From the NCBI GenBank assembly GCA_018241405.1, contig JAFEDY010000038.1, positions 1-33,779 on the forward strand: a DNA stretch of 33,779 bases. Direction: 5' to 3'. This document shows, piece after piece, positions 10,879 to 17,839 of this stretch; within the stretch, counting starts at the first letter, position 1; each line of letters opens with the position of its first letter. A program made the position numbers and the translations under genes. The notes below the pieces were generated by a model. It ran no database searches. It had not been told where the DNA came from and saw only the letters and a list, made by a program, of their open reading frames with translations. This stretch comes from Pseudomonadota bacterium. GTDB lineage: Bacteria; Pseudomonadota; Gammaproteobacteria; Burkholderiales; Burkholderiaceae_C.

Positions 10879-10953
10879 GGCGGCCTCCTTGATGGGTATG
10901 CGGCGATTGTGGGTCGGGGTGATAATTCGTTAAAGAAACAAATATCCACGTTC

Positions 10954-10973
10954 ACTTGCCAATCTATGCAAGT
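10954..10973. promoter_or_regulatory. Candidate LysR operator
   Basis: ACTTGC (10954-10959) and GCAAGT (10968-10973) are a perfect inverted repeat with 8 nt between, in the short AT-rich gap between the divergent aminotransferase and LysR genes. LysR proteins bind interrupted dyads in this position and often repress their own gene. The dyad overlaps the ATG chosen for the regulator at 10966, which would fit autorepression or argue for a later start. Confidence 0.55.
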
Positions 10974-11907
10974 AAAACAAGCCCCCCGCCCGCGCGCCGT
11001 GCTCGGCCAGCTCTCCGACATGGACCTGCGCCTCTTGCAGGTCTTCAAGGCTGTGGTCGAGTGCGGCGGCATGGCGGCGGCCGAGCTGGAGCTCAACATC
11101 GGCACCAGTACCGTCAGCCGCCATGTGAAGGATCTGGAGACGCGGCTGGGCATGACCCTGTGCCGGCGCGGGCGCGCGGGCTTCGCGCTCACGCCCGAGG
11201 GCCAGCGCGTCTACGAGGAGACGCTGCGCCTGCTGGCCTCGGTGCGCGGTTTTCTCGACAGCGTGGACGACATCCACGCGCGCATGGGCGGGCAGCTGGC
11301 GCTGGCCGTGTTCGACAAGACGGCCAGCAACCCCGCGGCCCATATCGACGCGGCCATTGCCGCCTTTGCGGACAAAGCGCCCGATGTGCAGCTGCAGCTG
11401 CATGTGGCCAGCATCAACGCGATAGAGCGAGGGGTGATCGACGGCGGCTACCAGGTGGGCATCATCCCGGCGCACCGCAGCTCGCAAAGCCTGGTCTACA
11501 CGGATCTGTTCGGCGAAACCATGCTGCTGTACTGCGGCCCGGGCCACGCGCTCTTTGGCGCGGCGCATGACGCGCTGGACTGGGAGGCCGTGCGCCGCTA
11601 CCCGTTTGCCGGCCTGGGCTACCACTCGCCCAACATGGAGCTGAGCCACGAGGCGCGCCTGACCCGCACCGCCACGGGCTTTGACCAGGAATCGATTGCC
11701 ACGCTGGTGCTGTCCGGGCGCTACCTTGGCTTTCTGCCCGACCACTACGCCGAGGCCTTCGAGCGTCAGGGCCGCCTGCAGGCCGTGCGGCCAGACCTGT
11801 TTCATTACCACTGCCAGTTCGTGAGCCTGGTGCGCCGCTCGCCCGCGCCCAGCCGCGCAGCGCAGCTGCTGCAGCGCTGCCTGGCGCAGGCGCATTCAAG
11901 TGCATAA
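10966..11907 (+). CDS. LysR family transcriptional regulator
   Basis: This regulator of about 313 residues has an N-terminal winged helix-turn-helix (MDLRLLQVFKAVVECGG, then NIGTSTVSRHVKDLETRLG) and a periplasmic-binding-like effector domain that extends to the C-terminus. The ATG at 10966 has no clear Shine-Dalgarno and overlaps a dyad; an ATG at 11020 (MDLRLL, the common LysR start) is a real alternative. The recognition helix reads NIGTSTVSRHVK, with GTSTVSRH where AQPALS is more common. Divergent from the aminotransferase, it probably activates the aminotransferase-mmsA pair. Confidence 0.92.
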   Translation: MQVKQAPRPRAVLGQLSDMDLRLLQVFKAVVECGGMAAAELELNIGTSTVSRHVKDLETRLGMTLCRRGRAGFALTPEGQRVYEETLRLLASVRGFLDSVDDIHARMGGQLALAVFDKTASNPAAHIDAAIAAFADKAPDVQLQLHVASINAIERGVIDGGYQVGIIPAHRSSQSLVYTDLFGETMLLYCGPGHALFGAAHDALDWEAVRRYPFAGLGYHSPNMELSHEARLTRTATGFDQESIATLVLSGRYLGFLPDHYAEAFERQGRLQAVRPDLFHYHCQFVSLVRRSPAPSRAAQLLQRCLAQAHSSA

Positions 11908-11929
11908 GCCGATCGGCCGATAACGGGGT

Positions 11930-12232
11930 ATGAGCACCATCGCCGCCATCGCCCAATCCGGCCTGCAGGCCGCGCAGCAGCGCCTTTCCAGCAGCGCCCA
12001 CAACGTGGCCAACCTGAACACGCCGGGCTTCAGGCGACAGGACGTCGAGTTGCAGGCGGCGCCGTCCCCGGGTGGCGTGCGGGCGCAAGTAGCGCAGGCG
12101 CCCCAGCCCGGCGTGGCCCTGGAAGCCGAGGCTGTGGAGCAGATGGCCGCCGGCTATGCCTTCAAGGCCAATGTGCTGGTGCTGCGCGTGGCGCAGGACA
12201 TGGCGGGGACATTGCTCGACGAACACGCCTGA
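11930..12232 (+). CDS. Orphan flagellar rod-like (FlgB/FlgC N-terminal) mini-protein
   Basis: This 100-residue protein begins MSTIAAIAQSGLQAAQQRL and continues SSSAHNVANLNTPGFRRQD. That is the Flg_bb_rod motif (S-G-L-x-A-x-x-x-L...A-x-N-x-A-N-x-x-T-P-G-F) at the N-terminus of flagellar rod, hook and distal-rod proteins. The C-terminal helix AAGYAFKANVLVLRVAQDM also resembles the FlgC ending, which packs against the N-terminal helix in the rod. The middle is much shorter than in FlgC (about 135 aa). No flagellar genes are near it; the neighbours are a LysR gene and an SPFH gene. It may be a solitary rod accessory or a co-opted protein. The motif is clear, the function unknown. Confidence 0.8.
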   Translation: MSTIAAIAQSGLQAAQQRLSSSAHNVANLNTPGFRRQDVELQAAPSPGGVRAQVAQAPQPGVALEAEAVEQMAAGYAFKANVLVLRVAQDMAGTLLDEHA

Positions 12233-12253
12233 GGGGGCAGCATGCGCCGCCGC

Positions 12254-12259
12254 TATGAT
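12254..12259 (+). promoter_or_regulatory. Possible -10 of the SPFH gene cluster
   Basis: TATGAT lies 47 nt before the SPFH start codon in the 73-nt gap after the FlgC-like gene. No good -35 stands at 16-18 nt, so this is only a tentative promoter. Confidence 0.3.
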
Positions 12260-12305
12260 GGCTGCTCCCATTTTTCACCCTCCTGATCCGCACCGGAGCG
12301 CAACC

Positions 12306-13337
12306 ATGGCCCTGATGGACTTCATCAAGAAACAGTTCATAGACATCCTCCAGTGGACGGAGGACGGCGACGGCACGCTCGCCTGGCGCTACCCGATGCA
12401 GGACATGGAGATCCAGACCGGCGGCACCTTGGTGGTGCGCGAGTCTCAGATGGCCGTGTTCGTCAACGAGGGCCAGGTGGCCGACGTGTTCGGCCCCGGC
12501 ACCTACAAGCTGACCACGCAGACCCTGCCGGTGCTGACCTATCTGAAGAACTGGGACAAGCTGTTCCAGTCGCCCTTCAAGAGCGACGTGTATTTCTTCA
12601 GCACGCGCCAGCAGATCGACCAGAAATGGGGCACGCCCCAGCCCATCACCATCCGCGACAAGGACTTTGGCGCCGTGCGCCTGCGCGCCTTTGGCAACTA
12701 CGCCTATCGCATTGCCGACCCCAAGCTGTTCCACACCGAGATCTCGGGCACCCGCGACAGCTACCCCGCCGCCGACCTGGACGGCCAGCTGCGCGGCCTG
12801 GTGCTGCAGAACATCAGCAACGCCATTGCCGGCAGCGGCGTGGCCTTCCTCGACCTGGCGGCCAACCAGCTGATGTTTGCCGACGCCCTGGCCAAGGCGC
12901 TGCAGCCCGCGTTCGAGAAGATCGGCCTCAGGCTCGAAGCCATGACGGTGCAGAACCTGTCGCTGCCCGAAGAGCTGCAGAAGGTGCTGGACCAGAAGAT
13001 CGGCATGGGCATGGTGGGCGGCAACATGGGCCAATTCATGCAGTACCAGACGGCCCAGGCCATTCCCCAGCTGGCCGCGGGTGCGGGCCAGGGCGGCGGC
13101 ATCGCCGGCGACGCCATGGGCCTGGGCGCGGGCGTGGCGCTGGGTCAGGTGCTGGCGCAGAACCTGCAGGCCGGCCTGCAGGGCGCGGCGCCTGCTGCGG
13201 CGGCAGCCCCTGTGGGCGTCAGGCCCGAGGAGGTGATGGCAACGCTGGAAAAGCTCGCCGACCTCAAGGCCAAGGGCATCCTGACGCAGGAAGAGTTCGA
13301 TGCGAAGAAGGCGGAGCTGCTGAAAAAGTTGGTGTGA
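12306..13337 (+). CDS. SPFH/band 7 domain protein with C-terminal SHOCT domain
   Basis: This 343-residue protein resembles the 'virion core protein'/YdjI-type SPFH family. It starts with MDFIKKQFIDILQWTEDGDG, has a beta-rich core (VRESQMAVFVNEGQVADVFGPG, split across strands) and a helical segment. A Gly/Ala/Met-rich stretch follows (about 230-300), and a SHOCT motif near 308-343 ends it (GILTQEEFDAKKAELL). SPFH proteins oligomerise on membranes; SHOCT modules are short oligomerisation tails. GGAG lies 7 nt before the ATG. The frame is open further upstream, but without a plausible start. It heads the cluster with the DUF4178, DUF350 and spermidine-synthase-like genes and may scaffold that membrane complex. 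Confidence 0.9.
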   Translation: MALMDFIKKQFIDILQWTEDGDGTLAWRYPMQDMEIQTGGTLVVRESQMAVFVNEGQVADVFGPGTYKLTTQTLPVLTYLKNWDKLFQSPFKSDVYFFSTRQQIDQKWGTPQPITIRDKDFGAVRLRAFGNYAYRIADPKLFHTEISGTRDSYPAADLDGQLRGLVLQNISNAIAGSGVAFLDLAANQLMFADALAKALQPAFEKIGLRLEAMTVQNLSLPEELQKVLDQKIGMGMVGGNMGQFMQYQTAQAIPQLAAGAGQGGGIAGDAMGLGAGVALGQVLAQNLQAGLQGAAPAAAAAPVGVRPEEVMATLEKLADLKAKGILTQEEFDAKKAELLKKLV

Positions 13338-13360
13338 GCGGTAGCGATCGCTCCTTGTTT

Positions 13361-13400
13361 GATAGCTTTTAGCGCTTGCATGGTAAGCGTTAAAGCCTAA
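13361..13400. repeat. Palindromic repeat between SPFH and DUF4178 genes (copy B)
   Basis: GCTTTTAGCGCTT (13365-13377) pairs imperfectly with AAGCGTTAAAGC (13385-13396) around a 7-nt loop. Read on the minus strand it aligns with copy A at 9471-9511, sharing AAGCGCT-N3-AGCTAT. It is AT-richer than its surroundings and sits just before the DUF4178 gene, which lacks a visible Shine-Dalgarno. Confidence 0.7.
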
Positions 13401-13418
13401 AACAACCCAAAAATTCCC

Positions 13419-14906
13419 ATGCCCCCCAGCGCCCCCCAGCGCCACTATCGCGCGCCCTGCCCGGGCTGCGGCGCGCCGGTCGAGTTCCAGAGCGCCCAGT
13501 CCACGCACGCCGTCTGCGCCTATTGCCAGAGCACGGTGGTACGCAGCGGCGAGGTGCTGGCGCGCCTGGGCAAGATGGCCGAGGTCTTCGACGACCACAG
13601 CCCGCTGCAGCTCATGGCCAGCGGCCGCTTCGAAAGCCAGCCGTTCACGCTCATAGGCCGCCTGCAATACCAGGGCGACGAAGGCAGCTGGGCCGAGTGG
13701 AACGCCCTGCTGCAGGACGGCAGCAGCGCCACGCTGGGCGAGGACAACGGCGCCTATGTCTTCACCCGCCCGGTCGATGCCGGGCGCGAGCTGCCCGCGG
13801 CCGAGCGCTTTCTTGTGGGCGCCACCACCGCCATCAACGGCAAGCGCTACAGCGTCGCCGCCAACGTGCAGGCGCGGCTGCTGTCCGCCCAGGGCGAGCT
13901 GCCCCGGCTGCCGCCGCTGGGCCAGCCCTTTGCCATGGTCGAGTTGCGCAGCGAGGACGGCGAGGTGCTGTCCATCGACTACGCCAGCACCCCGCCGCGC
14001 GCCGAGCGCGGGCGCAGCGTGCGCCTGGAAGACCTGCAGCTCACGGGCATCAAGAGCGAATCGGCCAAGGAGGAAAAGGGCCGCCAGTTCGACTGCCCGC
14101 ACTGCGGCGCGCCCGTGGCGGTGCAGCTGGCCAGCACCAAGAGCTGCACCTGCCCGTCCTGCCACAGCCTGATCGACCTGACGAGCGGCGTGGGCCACGA
14201 GCTGGTCAGCGCGCTGCAGGACGAGCCCGTGTGCCCGCAGATCGCGCTGGGCAGCGTGGGGCAGTTCGAGGGCGCGTCCTGGCAGGTGGTGGGCTTTCAG
14301 CACCGCATGGGGCAGGAGAGCGGCGACGACGAGCAGTTTGGCTGGCAGGAATACCTGCTCTACAACCTGCAGCGCGGCTTTGCCTTTCTGGTGGACGCCA
14401 CCGATGGCTGGAGCCTGGTGCGCCCCGCCGCCGGCGCGCCCAAGGTATCCAGCGACCTGCAAAGCGCCAGCTACCTGGGCACGGCCTACAGACTCACCAG
14501 CAGCTACCGCGCCGAGACCAGCTACGTCATCGGCGAGTTCTACTGGCCCGTGGCGCGCGGCCAGGCCACCAGCAACCGCGACTACGCCAGCAGCGGGCGC
14601 GGCCTGCTGTCCATGGAGCAGACACCGCGCGAGATCACCTGGTCCTACGGCAGCCGGCTCGACAGCAACACCGTCGCCCAGGCCTTCGGGCTGCAGGACA
14701 GGCAGGAGCGGCTCAAGCGCGACGACGTGGGCCCTTTCGTCGCCGCCAAGGGCGCGGGGCTGCGTACCATCGTCCTGGTGATCGTGGTCGTCGTCATCCT
14801 GCTCATCCTGCTGGGCAACTGCTCCGGCGGGTCGGGCGGCAGCGGCTACACGCGCAGCTCGGGTGGCTCCTTCGGGGGCTATTCCAGCGGCGGCGGGCAC
14901 AAGTAA
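13419..14906 (+). CDS. DUF4178 domain protein with two zinc ribbons and a C-terminal membrane helix
   Basis: This 495-residue protein has a zinc ribbon with Cys 14, 17, 33 and 36, then a first DUF4178-like beta domain (about 60-190). A second zinc ribbon follows (Cys 226, 229, 245, 248), then a second DUF4178 domain (about 275-405) containing FGWQEYLLYN, GFAFLVDATDGW and GEFYWPV. One hydrophobic helix (about 450-466) and a Gly/Ser-rich tail end the protein. The first domain has the similar string WAEWNALLQDG, so the two halves are internal duplicates. The biochemical function is unknown. It lies between the SPFH and DUF350 genes, a context seen repeatedly with membrane spermidine-synthase-like genes, so a role in a polyamine-linked envelope system is likely. 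Confidence 0.88.
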   Translation: MPPSAPQRHYRAPCPGCGAPVEFQSAQSTHAVCAYCQSTVVRSGEVLARLGKMAEVFDDHSPLQLMASGRFESQPFTLIGRLQYQGDEGSWAEWNALLQDGSSATLGEDNGAYVFTRPVDAGRELPAAERFLVGATTAINGKRYSVAANVQARLLSAQGELPRLPPLGQPFAMVELRSEDGEVLSIDYASTPPRAERGRSVRLEDLQLTGIKSESAKEEKGRQFDCPHCGAPVAVQLASTKSCTCPSCHSLIDLTSGVGHELVSALQDEPVCPQIALGSVGQFEGASWQVVGFQHRMGQESGDDEQFGWQEYLLYNLQRGFAFLVDATDGWSLVRPAAGAPKVSSDLQSASYLGTAYRLTSSYRAETSYVIGEFYWPVARGQATSNRDYASSGRGLLSMEQTPREITWSYGSRLDSNTVAQAFGLQDRQERLKRDDVGPFVAAKGAGLRTIVLVIVVVVILLILLGNCSGGSGGSGYTRSSGGSFGGYSSGGGHK

Positions 14907-14932
14907 CAACCCAAACCTGAAAGGGCAGCAGC

Positions 14933-15151
14933 ATGAAATACGAATGGCTACAACCCGCCGCCTTCCTCGGCTCCATCCTCTACGCCATCATCGGCGTGGT
15001 GGTGTTCTGGCTGTGCTTCATCATCGTGGACAAGATCACGCCCTACGACCTGTGGGCCGAGATCGTCGAGAAGCAAAACCGCGCGCTGGCCATGGTGGTG
15101 GCGGCCATGTGCCTGGGCATCAGCGTCATCGTGGCCGCGGCGATTCATTGA
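14933..15151 (+). CDS. DUF350 family small membrane protein
   Basis: This 72-residue protein has two hydrophobic helices (about 11-31 and 51-70) separated by DKITPYDLWAEIVEKQNRAL, the recognisable loop of the DUF350 (YjfL-type) family. DUF350 proteins occur singly or duplicated beside DUF4178, SPFH and glutathionylspermidine- or spermidine-synthase-like genes; no molecular role is established. It starts 26 nt after the DUF4178 gene, with a weak purine stretch (AAAGGGCAGC) before the ATG. The link to the spermidine-synthase-like gene is interrupted here by the DUF3800 gene. Confidence 0.88.
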   Translation: MKYEWLQPAAFLGSILYAIIGVVVFWLCFIIVDKITPYDLWAEIVEKQNRALAMVVAAMCLGISVIVAAAIH

Positions 15152-15168
15152 TCTTCCTGCCGCGTTTT

Positions 15169-15180
15169 GCCTGTACAGGC
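15169..15180. promoter_or_regulatory. 12-bp perfect palindrome before the DUF3800 gene
   Basis: GCCTGTACAGGC is self-complementary and ends 8 nt before the DUF3800 ATG. It could be an operator or the foot of a small RNA hairpin covering the ribosome-binding region. The inner CTGTACAG is too short for a LexA box. Confidence 0.4.
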
Positions 15181-15188
15181 CCACAGCC

Positions 15189-16094
15189 ATGATCCAACCC
15201 GGAACCCAATACGCATTATTTGAGTCCGCCGAGGCTATGGCCGTCGAGCAGGAGGCGCCAGAGTTCGTAGGCGGGCGCTTCAGTGACTTCGTTGTGTACG
15301 TCGACGAAAGTGGAGACCATTCCCTGGCCAGTATCGACAAGGAGTATCCCGTGTTCGTCCTGGCGCTGTGCATCTTCCATAAGCGGCACTACGCGGAAAA
15401 AATCATTCCGGCTGTCGAGAAGTTGAACTTCAACTATTTCGGTCACGACAGTGTGGTGCTGCATGAAAACGAAATCCGCAAGCAGAAAGGAGATTTTGCT
15501 TTTCTGGCTCACCGTCCGACGCGCGATGCGTTCATGACGGGCCTGACCTCCATCATGGAGGCCAGCAATTTCATTCTGATGGCCTGCGTGGTGGACAAGG
15601 CGCACCTGAACCGCGGCGCGGGAGCGGCTACCAACCCTTACCACATCGCCCTTGGTATGGGCCTGGAAGCTTTGCGCGGCTTTTTAGCGGAGAAGGGGCA
15701 GGATGAAGTAAAGACCCATGTAGTGGTGGAGTGCCGCGGCAAGAAAGAGGATTCGGAGCTGGAGTTGGAATTCCGCCGCATCTGCGATGGAGACAATCCC
15801 GGGAAGCTGATCTTGCCGTTCGACATCGTGTTTGCCGACAAAAAAACCAACTTGGCAGGGCTGCAGTTGGCCGATCTGGTGGCTAGGCCCGTGGGCCTGA
15901 ACTACCTCCGTCCGAGGCAGCAGAATTTGGCATTTGAGGTGCTGAAGAAAAAATTCTTCTGCAACGGTGGCCGCACTTGTGTGGGCGAAGGGTATGAAAA
16001 CCTAGGGTTAATGGTCTATCCGCCCCAGAAAGCGAAAAGCCCCGATGAACCCACCGAGGCTATGACGCCGACCAGGAACCCCCAATCCATTTAG
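15189..16094 (+). CDS. DUF3800 domain-containing protein
   Basis: This 301-residue protein has the DUF3800 hallmark VYVDESGDHS (Asp 39, Glu 40), later DKAHLN and, near the C-terminus, GLQLADLVARPVG with a conserved Asp. DUF3800 is regarded as an RNase-H-like nuclease-type fold, common in mobile and defence-associated islands; no activity is proven for this protein. The gene is visibly lower in GC and has more AT-ending codons than its neighbours, such as runs with AAATTT-type content around 15400-15500 and 15930-15960. It sits inside the DUF350/spermidine-synthase cluster, so horizontal insertion is likely. The start is the ATG at 15189, just after a palindrome; no strong Shine-Dalgarno is seen. 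Confidence 0.88.
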   Translation: MIQPGTQYALFESAEAMAVEQEAPEFVGGRFSDFVVYVDESGDHSLASIDKEYPVFVLALCIFHKRHYAEKIIPAVEKLNFNYFGHDSVVLHENEIRKQKGDFAFLAHRPTRDAFMTGLTSIMEASNFILMACVVDKAHLNRGAGAATNPYHIALGMGLEALRGFLAEKGQDEVKTHVVVECRGKKEDSELELEFRRICDGDNPGKLILPFDIVFADKKTNLAGLQLADLVARPVGLNYLRPRQQNLAFEVLKKKFFCNGGRTCVGEGYENLGLMVYPPQKAKSPDEPTEAMTPTRNPQSI

Positions 16095-16100
16095 GGGGTT
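16077..16100 (+). terminator. Stem-loop overlapping the DUF3800 stop codon
   Basis: AACCCCC (16077-16083) pairs with GGGGGTT (16094-16100) around a 10-nt loop that contains most of the TAG stop codon. A T-rich but broken stretch follows (AGTTTAGCCTAGTT). It could end the DUF3800 transcript. Confidence 0.55.
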
Positions 16101-16148
16101 AGTTTAGCCTAGTTATCACAAAACTGCACGATAAGTTTCGCCGAGAGC

Positions 16149-16298
16149 ATGATCGAAGAGTCACTCAAACGTGCTCCCCGGGGCAGGTTGTCCAACGTGG
16201 GCTACGCGGAGCCCCACGGCCTGGATTTTGAACCCGATGGCGCAGTGGAACGCGCGCGGCGACCCGCAGACATAAGAGGCGAGGAGTGGATCGCGTGA
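16149..16298 (+). CDS. Possible small ORF upstream of the spermidine-synthase-like gene
   Basis: An ATG at 16149 opens a 49-codon frame (MIEESLKRAPRGRLSNVGYA, continuing AEPHGLDFEPDG and ending RRPADIRGEEWIA) that runs 13 nt into the next gene. The composition is protein-like (acidic and basic patches, few rare residues), but I do not recognise a family and see no clear Shine-Dalgarno. It may be a leader peptide, a remnant of a gene displaced by the DUF3800 insertion, or chance. Confidence 0.25.
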   Translation: MIEESLKRAPRGRLSNVGYAEPHGLDFEPDGAVERARRPADIRGEEWIA

Positions 16299-17839
16299 CC
16301 TCCTTCACCGGGGCTGCGCGCTCCGCCCCCCGCCCCCTGGACCTGGCGCTGCTCGCCAGCGTCTTCGTCATCGCCGCCTGCGGCCTGCTGTATGAGCTGG
16401 CGGCGGGGGCGTTGGCGTCGTATCTGCTGGGCGACTCCATCCTGCAGTTCTCCACCATCATCGGCACCTATCTGTTTGCCATGGGCGTGGGTTCCTGGCT
16501 GTCGCGCTACCTGGAGCGCCAGCTGCCCGCGCATTTCCTGCGCATAGAACTGCTGGTGGCGCTTATTGGTGGTGCGCTGCCAGCTCTGCTATTTATAGCA
16601 AATGCCTACCTGCCAGGGGCGTTTCGCGTATTGCTCTACGGCATGGTGCTGCTGGTGGGCACGCTGGTTGGGCTGGAGATTCCGCTGGTCATGCGCATCC
16701 TGAAGCGCAATGTGGCGCTGAAGGACCTGGTCAGCCAGGTGCTGACCTTTGACTATCTCGGTGCGCTGGCGGTGTCGCTGGCGTTTCCGCTGGTGCTGGT
16801 GCCGCAGCTGGGGCTGGTGCGTACCGGGCTGCTGTTCGGCCTGATGAACGCTGCCGTGGCGCTGTGGGCGCTGTACCTGTTCTGGCACGAGCTGCGCCGG
16901 CGCCGCGCCTTCGTGGCGGCCTGCGCGCTGGTGCTCAGCCTGCTGGGCGCGGGGCTGTGGGGGGCGGATCACATCACCACGCTGGCCGAAGACCGCTTCT
17001 ACCAGGACAAGGTGGTGGCCGCCGTCACCTCGCCCTACCAGCGCATCGTCGTCACCCAGGGGCGCAACGGCCACCGGCTCTACCTGAACGGCAACCTGCA
17101 GTTTGCGCAGCAGGACGAATACCGCTACCACGAGGCCCTGGTCCACCCCGCCATGGCCGCGCAGGGCGCGCCGAAAAGGGTGGCGGTGCTGGGCGGCGGC
17201 GACGGCATGGCGGTGCGCGAGATCCTCAAATACCCCTCGGTGGAGTCGGTCACGCTGGTGGAGCTGGACCCGGCCATGACGCGTTTGTTTGCCACCGACG
17301 CCACGCTGCGCCGCCTGAACGGCGACGCGCTGCACAGCCCCAAATTGACGATTCGCAACGAGGACGCCTTCCAGTGGCTGCAGCAGGGCGATGACATGTT
17401 CGACGTGATCGTGGTGGACTTTCCCGACCCCACCAACTTCGCCATCGGCAAGCTCTACACCAACAGCTTCTACGCCCTGCTGGAGCGGCGCCTGGCGGCC
17501 AGCGGCTATGCCGTGATCCAGACCACCTCGCCGCTGATCGCGCGCCAGAGCTTCTGGACTGTCGTGACGACCATCGAGTCCGTGGGCCTCACGGCCACGC
17601 CCTACCACGCCCATGTGCCCAGCTTTGGCGAATGGGGCTACGTGATCGCCGGCCGCAGGCCCTGGCACCTGCCCACGCAGCTGCCCGAGGGGTTGCGCTT
17701 TCTGGACCTGCCATCGCTGCCGCTGCTCTTTGACTTCCCGCGCGACATGGCGCGCCTGCCGGCCGAGGTGAATCGCCTGTCCAACCAGGTGCTGGTGCAT
17801 ACCTATGAGCGGGAATGGGGCCATGTCACGGGCCATTGA
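16286..17839 (+). CDS. Membrane-embedded spermidine synthase-like aminopropyltransferase
   Basis: This 517-residue protein has an N-terminal membrane part of about seven helices (residues 18-225) and a soluble SpeE-type domain (about 240-500). The soluble part shows SPYQRIVV, LYLNGNLQF, DEYRYHEALVHP, the cofactor loop VAVLGGGDGMAVREI (GGGDG near 303-307), LVELDP and VVDFPDPTNFAIGKLY, where classic SpeE has DSTDP. The fold should transfer aminopropyl from decarboxylated SAM to an amine, but the acceptor is unknown. Start is a GTG at 16286 with AAGAGG 6 nt upstream. It overlaps the FAD oxidoreductase gene, so product and oxidation may be linked. Confidence 0.9.
   Translation: MDRVTSFTGAARSAPRPLDLALLASVFVIAACGLLYELAAGALASYLLGDSILQFSTIIGTYLFAMGVGSWLSRYLERQLPAHFLRIELLVALIGGALPALLFIANAYLPGAFRVLLYGMVLLVGTLVGLEIPLVMRILKRNVALKDLVSQVLTFDYLGALAVSLAFPLVLVPQLGLVRTGLLFGLMNAAVALWALYLFWHELRRRRAFVAACALVLSLLGAGLWGADHITTLAEDRFYQDKVVAAVTSPYQRIVVTQGRNGHRLYLNGNLQFAQQDEYRYHEALVHPAMAAQGAPKRVAVLGGGDGMAVREILKYPSVESVTLVELDPAMTRLFATDATLRRLNGDALHSPKLTIRNEDAFQWLQQGDDMFDVIVVDFPDPTNFAIGKLYTNSFYALLERRLAASGYAVIQTTSPLIARQSFWTVVTTIESVGLTATPYHAHVPSFGEWGYVIAGRRPWHLPTQLPEGLRFLDLPSLPLLFDFPRDMARLPAEVNRLSNQVLVHTYEREWGHVTGH
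16555..16602. repeat. Possible degenerate palindromic repeat inside the spermidine-synthase-like gene
   Basis: A low-GC patch with GGCGCTT-attggtggt-GCGCTGCC and then GCTATTTATAGC resembles the palindrome family of copies A and B. The reading frame continues through it (VALIGGALPALLFIANA), and that protein segment looks normal for a membrane helix, so the match may be partly chance. Confidence 0.35.

Noticed and set aside
13341..13352. GCGATCGC octamer as a special site
   Set aside because: A single copy near the SPFH stop codon in GC-rich DNA; no repetition or context to support a function.
12162..14909. A 915-codon minus-strand open frame across the SPFH and DUF4178 genes
   Set aside because: It is antisense to two well-supported genes, with low-complexity composition and no domain; a by-product of GC-rich third positions.
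15169..15180. LexA/SOS box before the DUF3800 gene
   Set aside because: LexA boxes need CTG and CAG about ten bases apart; here they are two bases apart.
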